Source: Maledivibacter sp. (GTDB lineage: Bacteria; Bacillota; Clostridia; Peptostreptococcales; Caminicellaceae). From it: a stretch of 64,000 nucleotides of DNA. A program made the position numbers and the translations under genes. The notes under the pieces were generated by a model. It ran no database searches and was not told the DNA's origin. It saw only the letters and a list, made by a program, of their open reading frames with translations. Positions within the stretch are counted from its first letter, which is position 1; every line of letters begins with the position of its first letter. Where the stretch lies: contig JAOASB010000029.1 of the NCBI GenBank assembly GCA_025210375.1, forward strand, positions 1 to 64,000. Direction: 5' to 3'. Shown one piece after another: positions 54,219-62,278 of this stretch.

Positions 54219-56009
54219 CTACTTCTTAACAATAGCGTTAAATGGACATTTTTCCATACAAGCTCCGCACTTGATACACTTACTTTGATCTATTTCATGT
54301 ATTTTCTTAACTTCTCCGCTTATACAATTTACTGGGCATGCCTTAGCACATAATGTACATCCTTTACACGCATCTGTGATTGTGTACTGTAATAATGATT
54401 TGCATGCTCCCGCTGGACATTTTTTATCATAAATATGAGCCTCATATTCATGTCTAAAGTATTTCAATGTAGAAAGTACTGGGTTAGGTGCTGTTTGTCC
54501 AAGACCACATAATGATGCGGATTTGATTGTCTTCGCTAAGTTCTCTAATTTATCTATATCCTCTGGCTCACCCCGGCCTTCAGTTATCTTCTCAAGAATC
54601 TCTAGCATTCTCTTTGTACCTTCCCTACATGGCGTACATTTTCCACATGACTCATCCACAGTAAAGTCTAAGAAGAATCTCGCTATATCTACCATACAGT
54701 TATCTTCATCCATTACGATCATACCACCTGAACCCATCATTGATCCAAGCTCTATTAGGTTATCATAATCGATTGGTGTATCTAAATAATCAGCAGTAAT
54801 ACATCCTCCAGATGGTCCACCGGTTTGTACCGCTTTAAATTTCTTACCCTTTGGTATTCCCCCACCTATTTCATATATTACTTCTCTTAATGTTGTTCCC
54901 ATGGGTATTTCAACTAATCCTGTATTATTTATCTTTCCACCTAAAGCGAATACCTTTGTTCCTTTAGATTTTTCTGTTCCAATTGATGCAAACCACTCCG
55001 AACCATTTAACATGATTTGTGGTATATTTGAATATGTCTCAACATTGTTTAATAATGTTGGCTTATTCCACAATCCTTTTACAGCAGGGAACGGTGGCCT
55101 TGGTTTTGGCATACCACGTTTTCCTTCGATAGATTGAAGTAATGCAGTTTCTTCTCCACATACGAAAGCCCCTGCTCCTAGTCTTACTTCTAAATCGAAG
55201 TTAAAACCTGTTCCAAATATATCCTTACCAAGTAATCCGTATTCCTTTGCTTGTGCAATAGCTATTTCAAGTCTATTCACAGCTATTGGATACTCAGCCC
55301 TTACATAAACATACCCTTGATCTGCTCCTATGGCATATCCAGCTATAGCCATTGCTTCTATTACAGCATGGGGATCACCCTCAAGTACACTTCTATCCAT
55401 AAATGCCCCTGGATCTCCTTCATCGGCGTTACACGCTACATACTTTTGATCATCCTTTGAGCCATAGGCAAATTGCCACTTAAGTCCAGTTGGAAATCCT
55501 CCACCGCCACGGCCCCTAAGTCCAGATGCCTTTACTTCTTCTATTACCTGCTCCGGTGTCATTTCCGTAAGCACTTTTCCTAATGCCTTATATCCATCCA
55601 TTGCTATATATTCATCAATTACTTCCGGATTTATAATTCCACAGTTTCTAAGTGCTACCCTCTTTTGCTTCTGATAAAAGCCCACTTCGTTAATTGATTT
55701 TATAGTATCTTCTTCTACTGACTCTTGATGTAATAAATCCTTAACTATTCTGCCCTTTAATAAATGCTCTTCAACTATTCTTTCTACATCTTCAACCTTT
55801 ATATGACTATAAAATGATCCTTCTGGGTATACTATTACTATAGGTCCTGCTTCACAAAGTCCAAAACATCCTGTTTTTACTAGTTTAACTTCATTTGTAA
55901 GCTCGTGTTTTGCTAATTCTGACACGAATTTCTCTTCTATATTCGTAGATCCTGATGATGTACATCCTGTTCCTCCACAGATCAGTACGTGTGATCTATA
56001 TAATTCCAT
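54219..56009 (-). CDS. hydB: NADH-linked hydrogenase subunit HydB (NuoF-like)
   Basis: 596-aa NAD- and FMN-binding subunit. The N-terminal thioredoxin-like [2Fe-2S] domain has CGGTGCTSSGS and GCFGLCEAGP. The NuoF-type core has GLRGRGGGGFPTGLKW (NAD/FMN), ACNADEGDPGAFMDRSVLEG and GAGAFVCGEETALLQSIEG. A [4Fe-4S] follows in ESCGKCTPCREGTKRM, and the C-terminal ferredoxin domain has CKGCTLCAKACPVNC and CIKCGACMEKCPFNAI. The extra C-terminal clusters are those thought to join the ferredoxin branch in bifurcation. The ATG at 56007-56009 follows GGGAGG. Confidence 0.96.
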   Translation of the reverse strand: MELYRSHVLICGGTGCTSSGSTNIEEKFVSELAKHELTNEVKLVKTGCFGLCEAGPIVIVYPEGSFYSHIKVEDVERIVEEHLLKGRIVKDLLHQESVEEDTIKSINEVGFYQKQKRVALRNCGIINPEVIDEYIAMDGYKALGKVLTEMTPEQVIEEVKASGLRGRGGGGFPTGLKWQFAYGSKDDQKYVACNADEGDPGAFMDRSVLEGDPHAVIEAMAIAGYAIGADQGYVYVRAEYPIAVNRLEIAIAQAKEYGLLGKDIFGTGFNFDLEVRLGAGAFVCGEETALLQSIEGKRGMPKPRPPFPAVKGLWNKPTLLNNVETYSNIPQIMLNGSEWFASIGTEKSKGTKVFALGGKINNTGLVEIPMGTTLREVIYEIGGGIPKGKKFKAVQTGGPSGGCITADYLDTPIDYDNLIELGSMMGSGGMIVMDEDNCMVDIARFFLDFTVDESCGKCTPCREGTKRMLEILEKITEGRGEPEDIDKLENLAKTIKSASLCGLGQTAPNPVLSTLKYFRHEYEAHIYDKKCPAGACKSLLQYTITDACKGCTLCAKACPVNCISGEVKKIHEIDQSKCIKCGACMEKCPFNAIVKK

Positions 56010-56123
56010 TTTTTTACCTCCCTTTAATCTTTCTAGCATTACATCTAGGACTAGGTTATCGATTTCCTATATACAATAACTGATATTATTAGGCCCTTTC
56101 CTATATACGCAACCTAATTCCTT

Positions 56124-56492
56124 CTATTTCTCATACGCTCCTATGGTACACTCTGAAACCACTTTTCCATTTACTATGTGTTCAGCTATTACTCTTCTCG
56201 CTTTCTCTGGGCTCATATCCACGTATGTTACCTTATCTTCGCCTTCTTTATAAACTTCCACGATTGGCTCTAGCTTACAGACACCTATACATCCCGTTTG
56301 CGTTACTTCTACGTCTGTTAAATTTCTTTTCTTAACTTCCTCCAATAATGCCGTAAGTACAGGTCTTGCCCCCGCTGATATTCCACACGTTGCCATACCA
56401 ACTACTATTCTTGTACCCTTTCTTTCTTTTCTAATATCCACCTTTTTTAGGGCTTCTTCCCTTATCTTAGCTAATTCTGCTAATGATTTCAT
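56124..56492 (-). CDS. Thioredoxin-like [2Fe-2S] ferredoxin of the hydrogenase operon
   Basis: 122-aa protein with a thioredoxin-like [2Fe-2S] domain: VVGMATCGISAGARPVLTAL and TQTGCIGVCKLEPIVEVYKE supply the four cysteines. It probably shuttles electrons to HydB, whose N-terminal domain is similar. Many HydABC operons in Clostridia contain this extra gene between hydC and hydB. GGGAGG precedes the ATG. Confidence 0.9.
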   Translation of the reverse strand: MKSLAELAKIREEALKKVDIRKERKGTRIVVGMATCGISAGARPVLTALLEEVKKRNLTDVEVTQTGCIGVCKLEPIVEVYKEGEDKVTYVDMSPEKARRVIAEHIVNGKVVSECTIGAYEK

Positions 56493-56628
56493 TCTTTAAC
56501 CTCCCTAAATAGTTTCATTTTTATAAATTTCCCCAGTATCTATTAGGGTATTTGCTCTATAATTACTAAATTATTTCAAATTTGGTGTTAAATTACTTTA
56601 TTTTTATATTAGTTTGTTAAATATCAAA

Positions 56629-57102
56629 TTAATATTTCTTCAAAATACCAGGAACATCTGATTCAACTAATTTCCCGTATACATCTTCATTAACCGTTAA
56701 TACTGGTGCAAGTCCACATGCTCCGATACATCTTGTAGCTTCTAAAGTATATTTGCCGTCTGCTGATGTTCCTCCTACTTCTACATTTAAATCTCTGCTT
56801 ATTCTGTCAATAATAGCTTGTGCGCCCTTTACATAGCATGCTGTACCTAAACATACTCCTATTACATATTGTCCCTTTGGTTCAAGTGAAAATTGTGAAT
56901 AAAATGTTACTACCCCATAAATTTCTGCCACAGGTATGTCTAAACCCTTTGATATAACCTTTTGTACTTCAAGTGGTACAGCTCCAAATATATTTTGAGC
57001 TTCATTAAGTACCGGCATTAATGCACCTTTTCTTTCCTTGTTAGCTTCAATCACTTCACTTAGTTTGTTAAAATTTTCTTTTGTCAAGATATCCTTAGCC
57101 AT
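56629..57102 (-). CDS. hydC: NADH-linked hydrogenase subunit HydC (NuoE-like)
   Basis: 157-aa [2Fe-2S] subunit. The helical N-terminus LMPVLNEAQNIFGAVPLEVQ is followed by the thioredoxin-like domain, with cysteines in VCLGTACYVKGAQ and ATRCIGACGLAPVLTV. It passes electrons between NADH-reduced HydB and HydA. It is the first gene of the hydrogenase operon; AAAGGAG lies before the ATG. Promoters and a palindrome lie in the 250-nt region upstream. Confidence 0.95.
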   Translation of the reverse strand: MAKDILTKENFNKLSEVIEANKERKGALMPVLNEAQNIFGAVPLEVQKVISKGLDIPVAEIYGVVTFYSQFSLEPKGQYVIGVCLGTACYVKGAQAIIDRISRDLNVEVGGTSADGKYTLEATRCIGACGLAPVLTVNEDVYGKLVESDVPGILKKY

Positions 57103-57121
57103 GTCACATCTCCTTTCATTC

Positions 57122-57186
57122 TTACTTAAGTAAAAATAACTCTCTCCATCGTATACATTTTACTATATACTTATATGAAAAATCAA
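57122..57186 (-). promoter_or_regulatory. Second hyd promoter with a palindrome downstream
   Basis: On the minus strand TTGATT (plus 57181-57186), an 18-nt spacer and TAAAAT (57157-57162). The perfect 12-bp palindrome TTACTTAAGTAA (57122-57133) lies just after the expected start site and could be an operator. The hydC ribosome binding site follows. Confidence 0.45.
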
Positions 57187-57293
57187 TTATAGTTATAAAA
57201 TATTTTTGTATCCTTGTATACTTATTACAAAAATTGTATTCTAATGATATTCCATGTCATATTTTGTAATATTTTATCTTTTTTAACCATCTT

Positions 57294-57330
57294 TTGTTAA
57301 GATTATAACACTTTATTTTTTCTATTACAA
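57294..57330 (-). promoter_or_regulatory. hyd promoter with an overlapping Rex-like operator
   Basis: On the minus strand TTGTAA (57325-57330), a 17-nt spacer and a perfect TATAAT (57302-57307). TTGTTAA-GATT-ATAACAC at 57294-57311 resembles the Clostridial Rex site TTGTTAANNNNTTAACAA in 12 of 14 half-site positions and covers the -10 and start site. Rex senses NADH/NAD+, which fits an NADH-linked hydrogenase. The promoter is clear; the operator is inferred. Confidence 0.6.
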
Positions 57331-57360
57331 TGGATTTTTCCTACTAAAATTTGTATACTA

Positions 57361-58278
57361 TTATACTTCATTATTCTGATTTATTAATCTAATATTTAAT
57401 TCCTCTGCTGCATTGTAGCCCATTTCTTTTTGTCTATGATTTCTAGCTGCGGCTTCAAGAATCACAGCAAGATTTCTTCCCGGTCTAACTGGAATAGTTA
57501 TTTTTGAAACATTTACTTCTAAAATTTCAATATATTCTTCATCAATGCCTAAACGCTCATAGGTATTTGCATCATCCGTATCTAGCTGCACTACTAAATC
57601 AATAACCTTTTTATCTCTCACTGCTCCCATACCATAAAGCTTTGCAACATCTAATATTCCTATTCCTCTTATTTCTAAAAAATATTTTATTATTTCCGGT
57701 GCAGTCCCTAAAAGATTGTATTCATCAACCTTTCTAATCTGCACAGCGTCATCGGCTATAAGCCTATGTCCCCTTTTTACTAACTCTAAGGCAGTTTCTG
57801 ATTTGCCGACACCACTTTCACCTAAAATAAGTATTCCTATACCATTTACTTCAACTAAAACACCATGTAATGTAGTGGTTGGTGCCAATTCGTGTTCAAG
57901 GTAAGATATTGTTCTACTGGCAAACTTTGAAGTGGCCATACAGGTTTTTAAAATCGGTATATTATTTTTTTCCGCTTCTTCAATTAATTCATAGTGTGGA
58001 TCTAATCCCCTTGTTACAACCAAGCATGGTATGTTTCGTTTCATCAGCTCCCTTGCTCTTACCCTTCTAAACTTATCACATAACTTAGAAAAATAGGTCC
58101 ATTCAGCCTTTCCAATTATTTGAACTCTATCAAATCCATAGTTCTCAAAATAACCAGCTAATGGAAGTCCCACCCTATTAACCTCACTTGTCAAAATTTC
58201 CCTAGAATCATCAGTCCATTTATTTACAATCTCTAATTTTAAATCCTTAATGAGTTTTCTAATCGGCAATTTCTTCAA
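57361..58278 (-). CDS. hprK: HPr kinase/phosphorylase
   Basis: 305-aa bifunctional enzyme that phosphorylates and dephosphorylates the regulatory Ser of HPr (encoded at 31.4 kb). The P-loop is GESGVGKSETALELVKRGHR near residue 150, with IADDAVQI. The family signature is LEIRGIGILDVAKLYGMGAV, and the C-terminal K3-type segment is TIPVRPGRNLAVILEAAARN. The start is taken as TTG at 58276-58278 (MKKLPIRKLI), 6 nt after AGGTGGTG. The GTG codons further upstream lie within that site. Confidence 0.95.
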   Translation of the reverse strand: MKKLPIRKLIKDLKLEIVNKWTDDSREILTSEVNRVGLPLAGYFENYGFDRVQIIGKAEWTYFSKLCDKFRRVRARELMKRNIPCLVVTRGLDPHYELIEEAEKNNIPILKTCMATSKFASRTISYLEHELAPTTTLHGVLVEVNGIGILILGESGVGKSETALELVKRGHRLIADDAVQIRKVDEYNLLGTAPEIIKYFLEIRGIGILDVAKLYGMGAVRDKKVIDLVVQLDTDDANTYERLGIDEEYIEILEVNVSKITIPVRPGRNLAVILEAAARNHRQKEMGYNAAEELNIRLINQNNEV

Positions 58279-58425
58279 AGTATACACCACCTATATTATT
58301 TTCCATATGGTCATTCTTTAAGACCCAGGTTTCAATTAATATCATCTAATTCTATAAACATCATATTATAATTGATTAATAATTTTGTAAAGTAATTGTT
58401 GAAAAATACATAAAATTAATTCATT

Positions 58426-60300
58426 TTAAACTTTACCGCCTTGTGTTCTTCTAAAAAAGTCATAGACATTTTTTGCAGCTTTTTCATTCATACCATCAAC
58501 CTCTAATAATTCATCGATAGAAGCTTTCTTAACATTTGCTACGGAACCAAAATGCCTTAATAATTCGCTTTTTCTTTTTTTACCTATTCCCGATATTTCA
58601 TCTAGCACAGATTGGATTAAAGCCTTGTCCCTTATTGTTTTATGATAGGTTATAGCAAACCTATGAACTTCTTCTTGCACTCTTGCAACAAGCCTAAATA
58701 CATCGCTGTGTTTATCAAGATATGTTTCTGTTTTTTCAAATATTATTCCCTTTGTTCTGTGTTTATCATCCTTTACCATACCTGCTACTGGAATACTGAC
58801 CCCTAAAGCATAAAGTACATCCTTCACCGCTTTTACTTGCCCTTTTCCTCCATCAGCTAAAATTAAATCGGGAAAAAATGAAAATTTCCCCTCAATATAT
58901 GATAGCCCTTGCTCCTTAAGCATTTGTTTTTCTTCAATTCCCCTTTTAAATCTTCTATATAATACCTCCTGCATACTTCCGTAGTCATTGGGGCCTTCGA
59001 TAGTCTTTATTTTAAATCTTCTGTAACCACTATTTAGTGGTTTTCCATTTTCAAAAACTACCATGGAACCTACGGAAAAGACCCCATAGATATTTGAAAT
59101 ATCATAGGCTTCTATGCGTTTAGGAGGATTTTCTAAGTTTAGTAAATCCATTAGTTCACTTAAAGCTGTTTGAGTATACTTCTTTTCATTATTAATTTTT
59201 TCTTCAAACTTTGTTAGGTATTCTAGTGCATTCCTATGAACCAACTCAACAAGTTTCCTTTTTTCTCCCTTCAACGGCTGTTTTAATTGAACTTTACTTC
59301 CTTTTTTTTGTGACAACCAGCTCTCAATTAAATCACTATCATATATATTTTCATCTACCATTATTTCCTTTGGAACAAAAGCCGCTCCTGAATAAAATTG
59401 CTTTATAAATGTGCTTAGTATTTCTGCTCTTTCCACTTCTTCTGTTCCCTCTAGGACATGCTGTTCTCTACCGATTAACTTACCATCTCGTACAAAGAAA
59501 ATCATGACACATGTTCTATCTAAACTTCTAGCCATTGAAACATAATCCTGATTGGCGTCAGACGCTGAAATCACTTTTTGTCGTTCTAATAAATTATTAA
59601 GGGCCTTTATTCTATCCCTGTATTTTGCTGCTGTCTCAAAGTCTAATTGCTTTGATGCCCTCATCATTCTTTCTTCTAGCTCGTGGATTAATATATCATG
59701 CTTGCCTCCAAGAAGAAGCAATACTTGCTCTACGATTTCCATATATTCTTCATGGCTTGTTCCTCCATTACAGGGCCCTAAGCATTTTTTTATATGGTAG
59801 TTAAGGCAAGGTCTTTCTTTATTAGTCTCAAGATTTCTATTACATTTTCTTAAGGGAAACAATTCCGCTATGGTTTCTAAGGTTTTATTTACTGAATCTA
59901 CGCTTATATAGGGTCCAAAATATCTTGCATTATCTTTAATTATCTTTCTTGTTTTTATTACCCTTGGATATTTATCCTTTACTGTAACCTTAATATATGG
60001 GTAGTTTTTATCATCCTTTAGTAGAATGTTATACCTAGGTTTATGTTTCTTAATTAGATTTGCTTCTAATATCAATGCTTCTACCTCTGTATCGGTAATA
60101 ATATATTCAAAATCTTTGACGCATTTTACCATTGCTACAACCTTAGGGGGATGACTTTTTCGAGATCTAAAATATTGACTCACCCTATTTTTCAAGGATT
60201 TAGATTTCCCTATATAAATAATTTCCCCCATATCATCCTTCATAATATATACCCCAGGCTTCTCAGGAAGCCTTTTTAATTGTTCTTTTATATCAAACAT
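58426..60300 (-). CDS. uvrC: Excinuclease ABC subunit UvrC
   Basis: 624-aa nucleotide-excision-repair nuclease. The N-terminal GIY-YIG domain is PEKPGVYIMKDDMGEIIYIG (residues about 10-30). The UVR helical domain is LEERMMRASKQLDFETAAKY near 205. The RNase H-like 5' nuclease domain follows (RIEAYDISNIYGVFSVGSMV; DLILADGGKGQV), and two helix-hairpin-helix motifs end the protein (ISGIGKKRKSELLRHFG; VDGMNEKAAKNVYDFF). The ATG at 60298-60300 follows GAGGTG. hprK follows 147 nt downstream. Confidence 0.97.
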   Translation of the reverse strand: MFDIKEQLKRLPEKPGVYIMKDDMGEIIYIGKSKSLKNRVSQYFRSRKSHPPKVVAMVKCVKDFEYIITDTEVEALILEANLIKKHKPRYNILLKDDKNYPYIKVTVKDKYPRVIKTRKIIKDNARYFGPYISVDSVNKTLETIAELFPLRKCNRNLETNKERPCLNYHIKKCLGPCNGGTSHEEYMEIVEQVLLLLGGKHDILIHELEERMMRASKQLDFETAAKYRDRIKALNNLLERQKVISASDANQDYVSMARSLDRTCVMIFFVRDGKLIGREQHVLEGTEEVERAEILSTFIKQFYSGAAFVPKEIMVDENIYDSDLIESWLSQKKGSKVQLKQPLKGEKRKLVELVHRNALEYLTKFEEKINNEKKYTQTALSELMDLLNLENPPKRIEAYDISNIYGVFSVGSMVVFENGKPLNSGYRRFKIKTIEGPNDYGSMQEVLYRRFKRGIEEKQMLKEQGLSYIEGKFSFFPDLILADGGKGQVKAVKDVLYALGVSIPVAGMVKDDKHRTKGIIFEKTETYLDKHSDVFRLVARVQEEVHRFAITYHKTIRDKALIQSVLDEISGIGKKRKSELLRHFGSVANVKKASIDELLEVDGMNEKAAKNVYDFFRRTQGGKV

Positions 60301-60377
60301 ATATTTATGCACCTCTTGTTGAGTTTTATATTTTTTCAAAATTGATTAATAATTTAAAATCTAATATAATTATACAG

Positions 60378-60425
60378 TATAGGGTTTTCATAGTATAAGT
60401 TAAAGTCTATACTGAAATCCCTATA
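60378..60425. repeat. R1 dispersed inverted repeat, short form (copy d)
   Basis: TATAGGGTTTTCATAGTATA-AGTTAAAG-TCTATACTGAAATCCCTATA, 48 bp, in the gap between the divergent uvrC and membrane-protein genes. It matches the ends of the long R1 copies exactly joined. Confidence 0.75.
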
Positions 60426-60455
60426 GATATATAAATAAATTAGGAGCTGATTTAA

Positions 60456-61136
60456 TTGAATAACACAAAACGAAGTATTAACTTTGTAGTAGCCTTTATG
60501 TCTGTTATATCTATTCTTACTTTTATTATACCAAATATTAACCTAGAAGCCCTAGGAGAGAATATGGAAATAATATTTCCTAATGTATTATTTTTCTTAT
60601 TTGTAATTGTTTTTTCCTTTGTTCAATTTGTATTTAGAAACCTTATAACTTCTAAACACTATATTAAGGATAAGATTTTCTTTTCTATAACCCTAAAGCC
60701 ATCAAGACTTTATAGTAGAATGATTTCATATTTTGTGGTCATTACACTATTTTTATGGCCTGTAATAGCATCAAAAAAGTTTTCTAATGTAACCCTTGAA
60801 AGCATGCTTAATCTTTTGATTTGGGCATTGGTGGTAGAAATTCTTCTTTACATTAGCTATAAATATACAAAAATATACTTTATGACCGATGGTATATTAG
60901 TTAGGGGATTGGATTTTAGAATCGATATACCATTAAACGATGGAATATCTAATCATTCTGGATTTTATTCTTATTATGATATACAGAAATATACAGTTGA
61001 TAACAATTCCTTGAAGTTAATATTGTATAATAGTAGAGGCATAATTGAAGGCCATATAAACGATGAAAGAATAAAACCTGTGGCTGCTTTTTTAGAATCC
61101 AAAGAGATTAAATATGTGAACAGGGACAACCTCTAA
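60456..61136 (+). CDS. Membrane protein with C-terminal PH-like region, unknown function
   Basis: 226-aa protein; TTG start at 60456 after AGGAG. Four hydrophobic segments: about residues 9-26, 39-60, 87-104 and 115-132. The cytosolic C-terminal part (YFMTDGILVRGLDFRIDIPL; YDIQKYTVDNNSLKLILYNS) looks like a bPH/DUF5673-type domain. No enzyme motif. It is a single gene divergent from uvrC. Confidence 0.65.
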   Translation: MNNTKRSINFVVAFMSVISILTFIIPNINLEALGENMEIIFPNVLFFLFVIVFSFVQFVFRNLITSKHYIKDKIFFSITLKPSRLYSRMISYFVVITLFLWPVIASKKFSNVTLESMLNLLIWALVVEILLYISYKYTKIYFMTDGILVRGLDFRIDIPLNDGISNHSGFYSYYDIQKYTVDNNSLKLILYNSRGIIEGHINDERIKPVAAFLESKEIKYVNRDNL

Positions 61137-61153
61137 AGGCCCTTGGTCTTTTT

Positions 61154-61245
61154 AAAAAACTATCTACTATAATATGGTTTAAGAATTCCCCCAAATTTCA
61201 TATACATTATATAATTTTGCCGAGAAAGGGTTATATAATTTCCTC
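61154..61245. repeat. R2 dispersed element, diverged copy e
   Basis: AAAAAACTATCTACTATAAT at the left and TTTTGCCGAGAAAGGGTTAT then ATAATTTCCTC at the right match copy b in order and orientation, with a shortened interior. The left terminal repeat is missing next to the end of the membrane-protein gene. Confidence 0.55.
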
Positions 61246-61372
61246 ATATTAATAATGTGGGTTTAAATCCTTGATAAAATATGGTAAAATCATATTAACA
61301 AAAACAATATTTATTTTATATTGGAGATTAAATTATTAAAGATGATTATATTAAGGAGTGTGGTTTTTAGTT

Positions 61373-61519
61373 ATGTCTAGTGACAAGCCTGCCGTCGTCT
61401 CGCCTAGAGTCAAAGGATTTTTAGCTTGTATTGTTGTTTTGATAACTATTTATTTTTTACAATCAATTTTTTCTTCAATTTTTACTGTAAGTTGTGGGTT
61501 TCTTAATCACCTAGGGTAA
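61373..61519 (+). CDS. Small membrane protein (48 aa), hypothetical
   Basis: Frame MSSDKPAVVSPRVKGFLACI, VVLITIYFLQSIFSSIFTVS, CGFLNHLG. One hydrophobic segment (about residues 15-42) has positively charged residues before it. AAGGAG lies 14 nt upstream, farther than usual. A perfect 13-bp terminator begins 34 nt after the stop, so a transcript with this frame very likely ends here. No family is recognised. Codons are unremarkable. Confidence 0.5.
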   Translation: MSSDKPAVVSPRVKGFLACIVVLITIYFLQSIFSSIFTVSCGFLNHLG

Positions 61520-61553
61520 TTGAGACTTTTAAAAAATTTATATATAGTGGTTC

Positions 61554-61591
61554 AAAGGGATTGTCTAAAGAGACAATCCCTTTAGTTTTTT
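61554..61591 (+). terminator. Intrinsic terminator
   Basis: AAAGGGATTGTCT-AAAG-AGACAATCCCTTT, perfect 13-bp stem followed by AGTTTTTT on the plus strand. Confidence 0.9.
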
Positions 61592-61700
61592 CAAAAAGCT
61601 TTAACTAAAGATGCAGGACTTAACATTACAGTTTTTTAGTATACTTTTTCAAAGTTTTGTTTATACTCCTTAAAAATATGATTAGGGGGTAATACTTATC

Positions 61701-62249
61701 ATGCTTAGAAAAAGAAAAATTTTTATGCTTGTGGTTTTGATTTTCTTTATATCTACTTTAACTGTACTGGCAGTTCAAAATAGTAAAGAAATAAAAGTAT
61801 TCTATCGGGATATAAAAATATTTGTAAACAATAATGAAATAGCCCTGGAAAATGAACCTTTTCTATATAATGACAGGGTATATATACCTATAGGCTTTGT
61901 ATCAAAGGCACTTAATTTCCCCATATCATGGGATAGTGAAAAAAATACCGTCTCACTCTTGACCCTTAAGGATTTTAAAGAATCCGGTCCATCAGAAGAT
62001 GAAAGATTTGTATACGGAGAGATTTTATCCCTAGATAGGGACAAAAGAACTGTTTTTATTTATCAGCATATCGATGATAATACAATTTATGAAGAAGCAG
62101 ATATAAAGATAGCTAAGGATGTCATAATAGTACTTCAAAGAAATAATAAAAAAATAAATTTGAGTTTTGAAGATTTGAAGATTGGTGATATAGTCGGTAT
62201 GGTTATTAATAAGGACAATGAAGTCAGAGGAATGATTGTAGATAGTTAA
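61701..62249 (+). CDS. Stalk-domain (copper amine oxidase N-terminal-like) protein
   Basis: 182-aa exported protein. Signal peptide MLRKRKIFMLVVLIFFISTL; then a copper-amine-oxidase N-terminal-type stalk domain at about residues 30-90 (IFVNNNEIALENEPFLYNDR, YIPIGFVSKALNFPISWDSE, NTVSLL). The C-terminal 80 residues form a small beta-rich part (YGEILSLDRDKRTVFIYQHI). Stalk domains are common in Clostridial cell-surface proteins; this one bears no catalytic module. TAGGGGG precedes the ATG. It shares a terminator with the convergent binding-protein gene. Confidence 0.85.
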   Translation: MLRKRKIFMLVVLIFFISTLTVLAVQNSKEIKVFYRDIKIFVNNNEIALENEPFLYNDRVYIPIGFVSKALNFPISWDSEKNTVSLLTLKDFKESGPSEDERFVYGEILSLDRDKRTVFIYQHIDDNTIYEEADIKIAKDVIIVLQRNNKKINLSFEDLKIGDIVGMVINKDNEVRGMIVDS

Positions 62250-62278
62250 AAAAGCGACTGTATATATGTCGCTTTTTT
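62248..62278. terminator. Bidirectional terminator
   Basis: AAAAAAGCGAC-TGTATATAT-GTCGCTTTTTT; T-runs on both strands. The stop codons of the two convergent genes touch it on either side. Confidence 0.9.
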
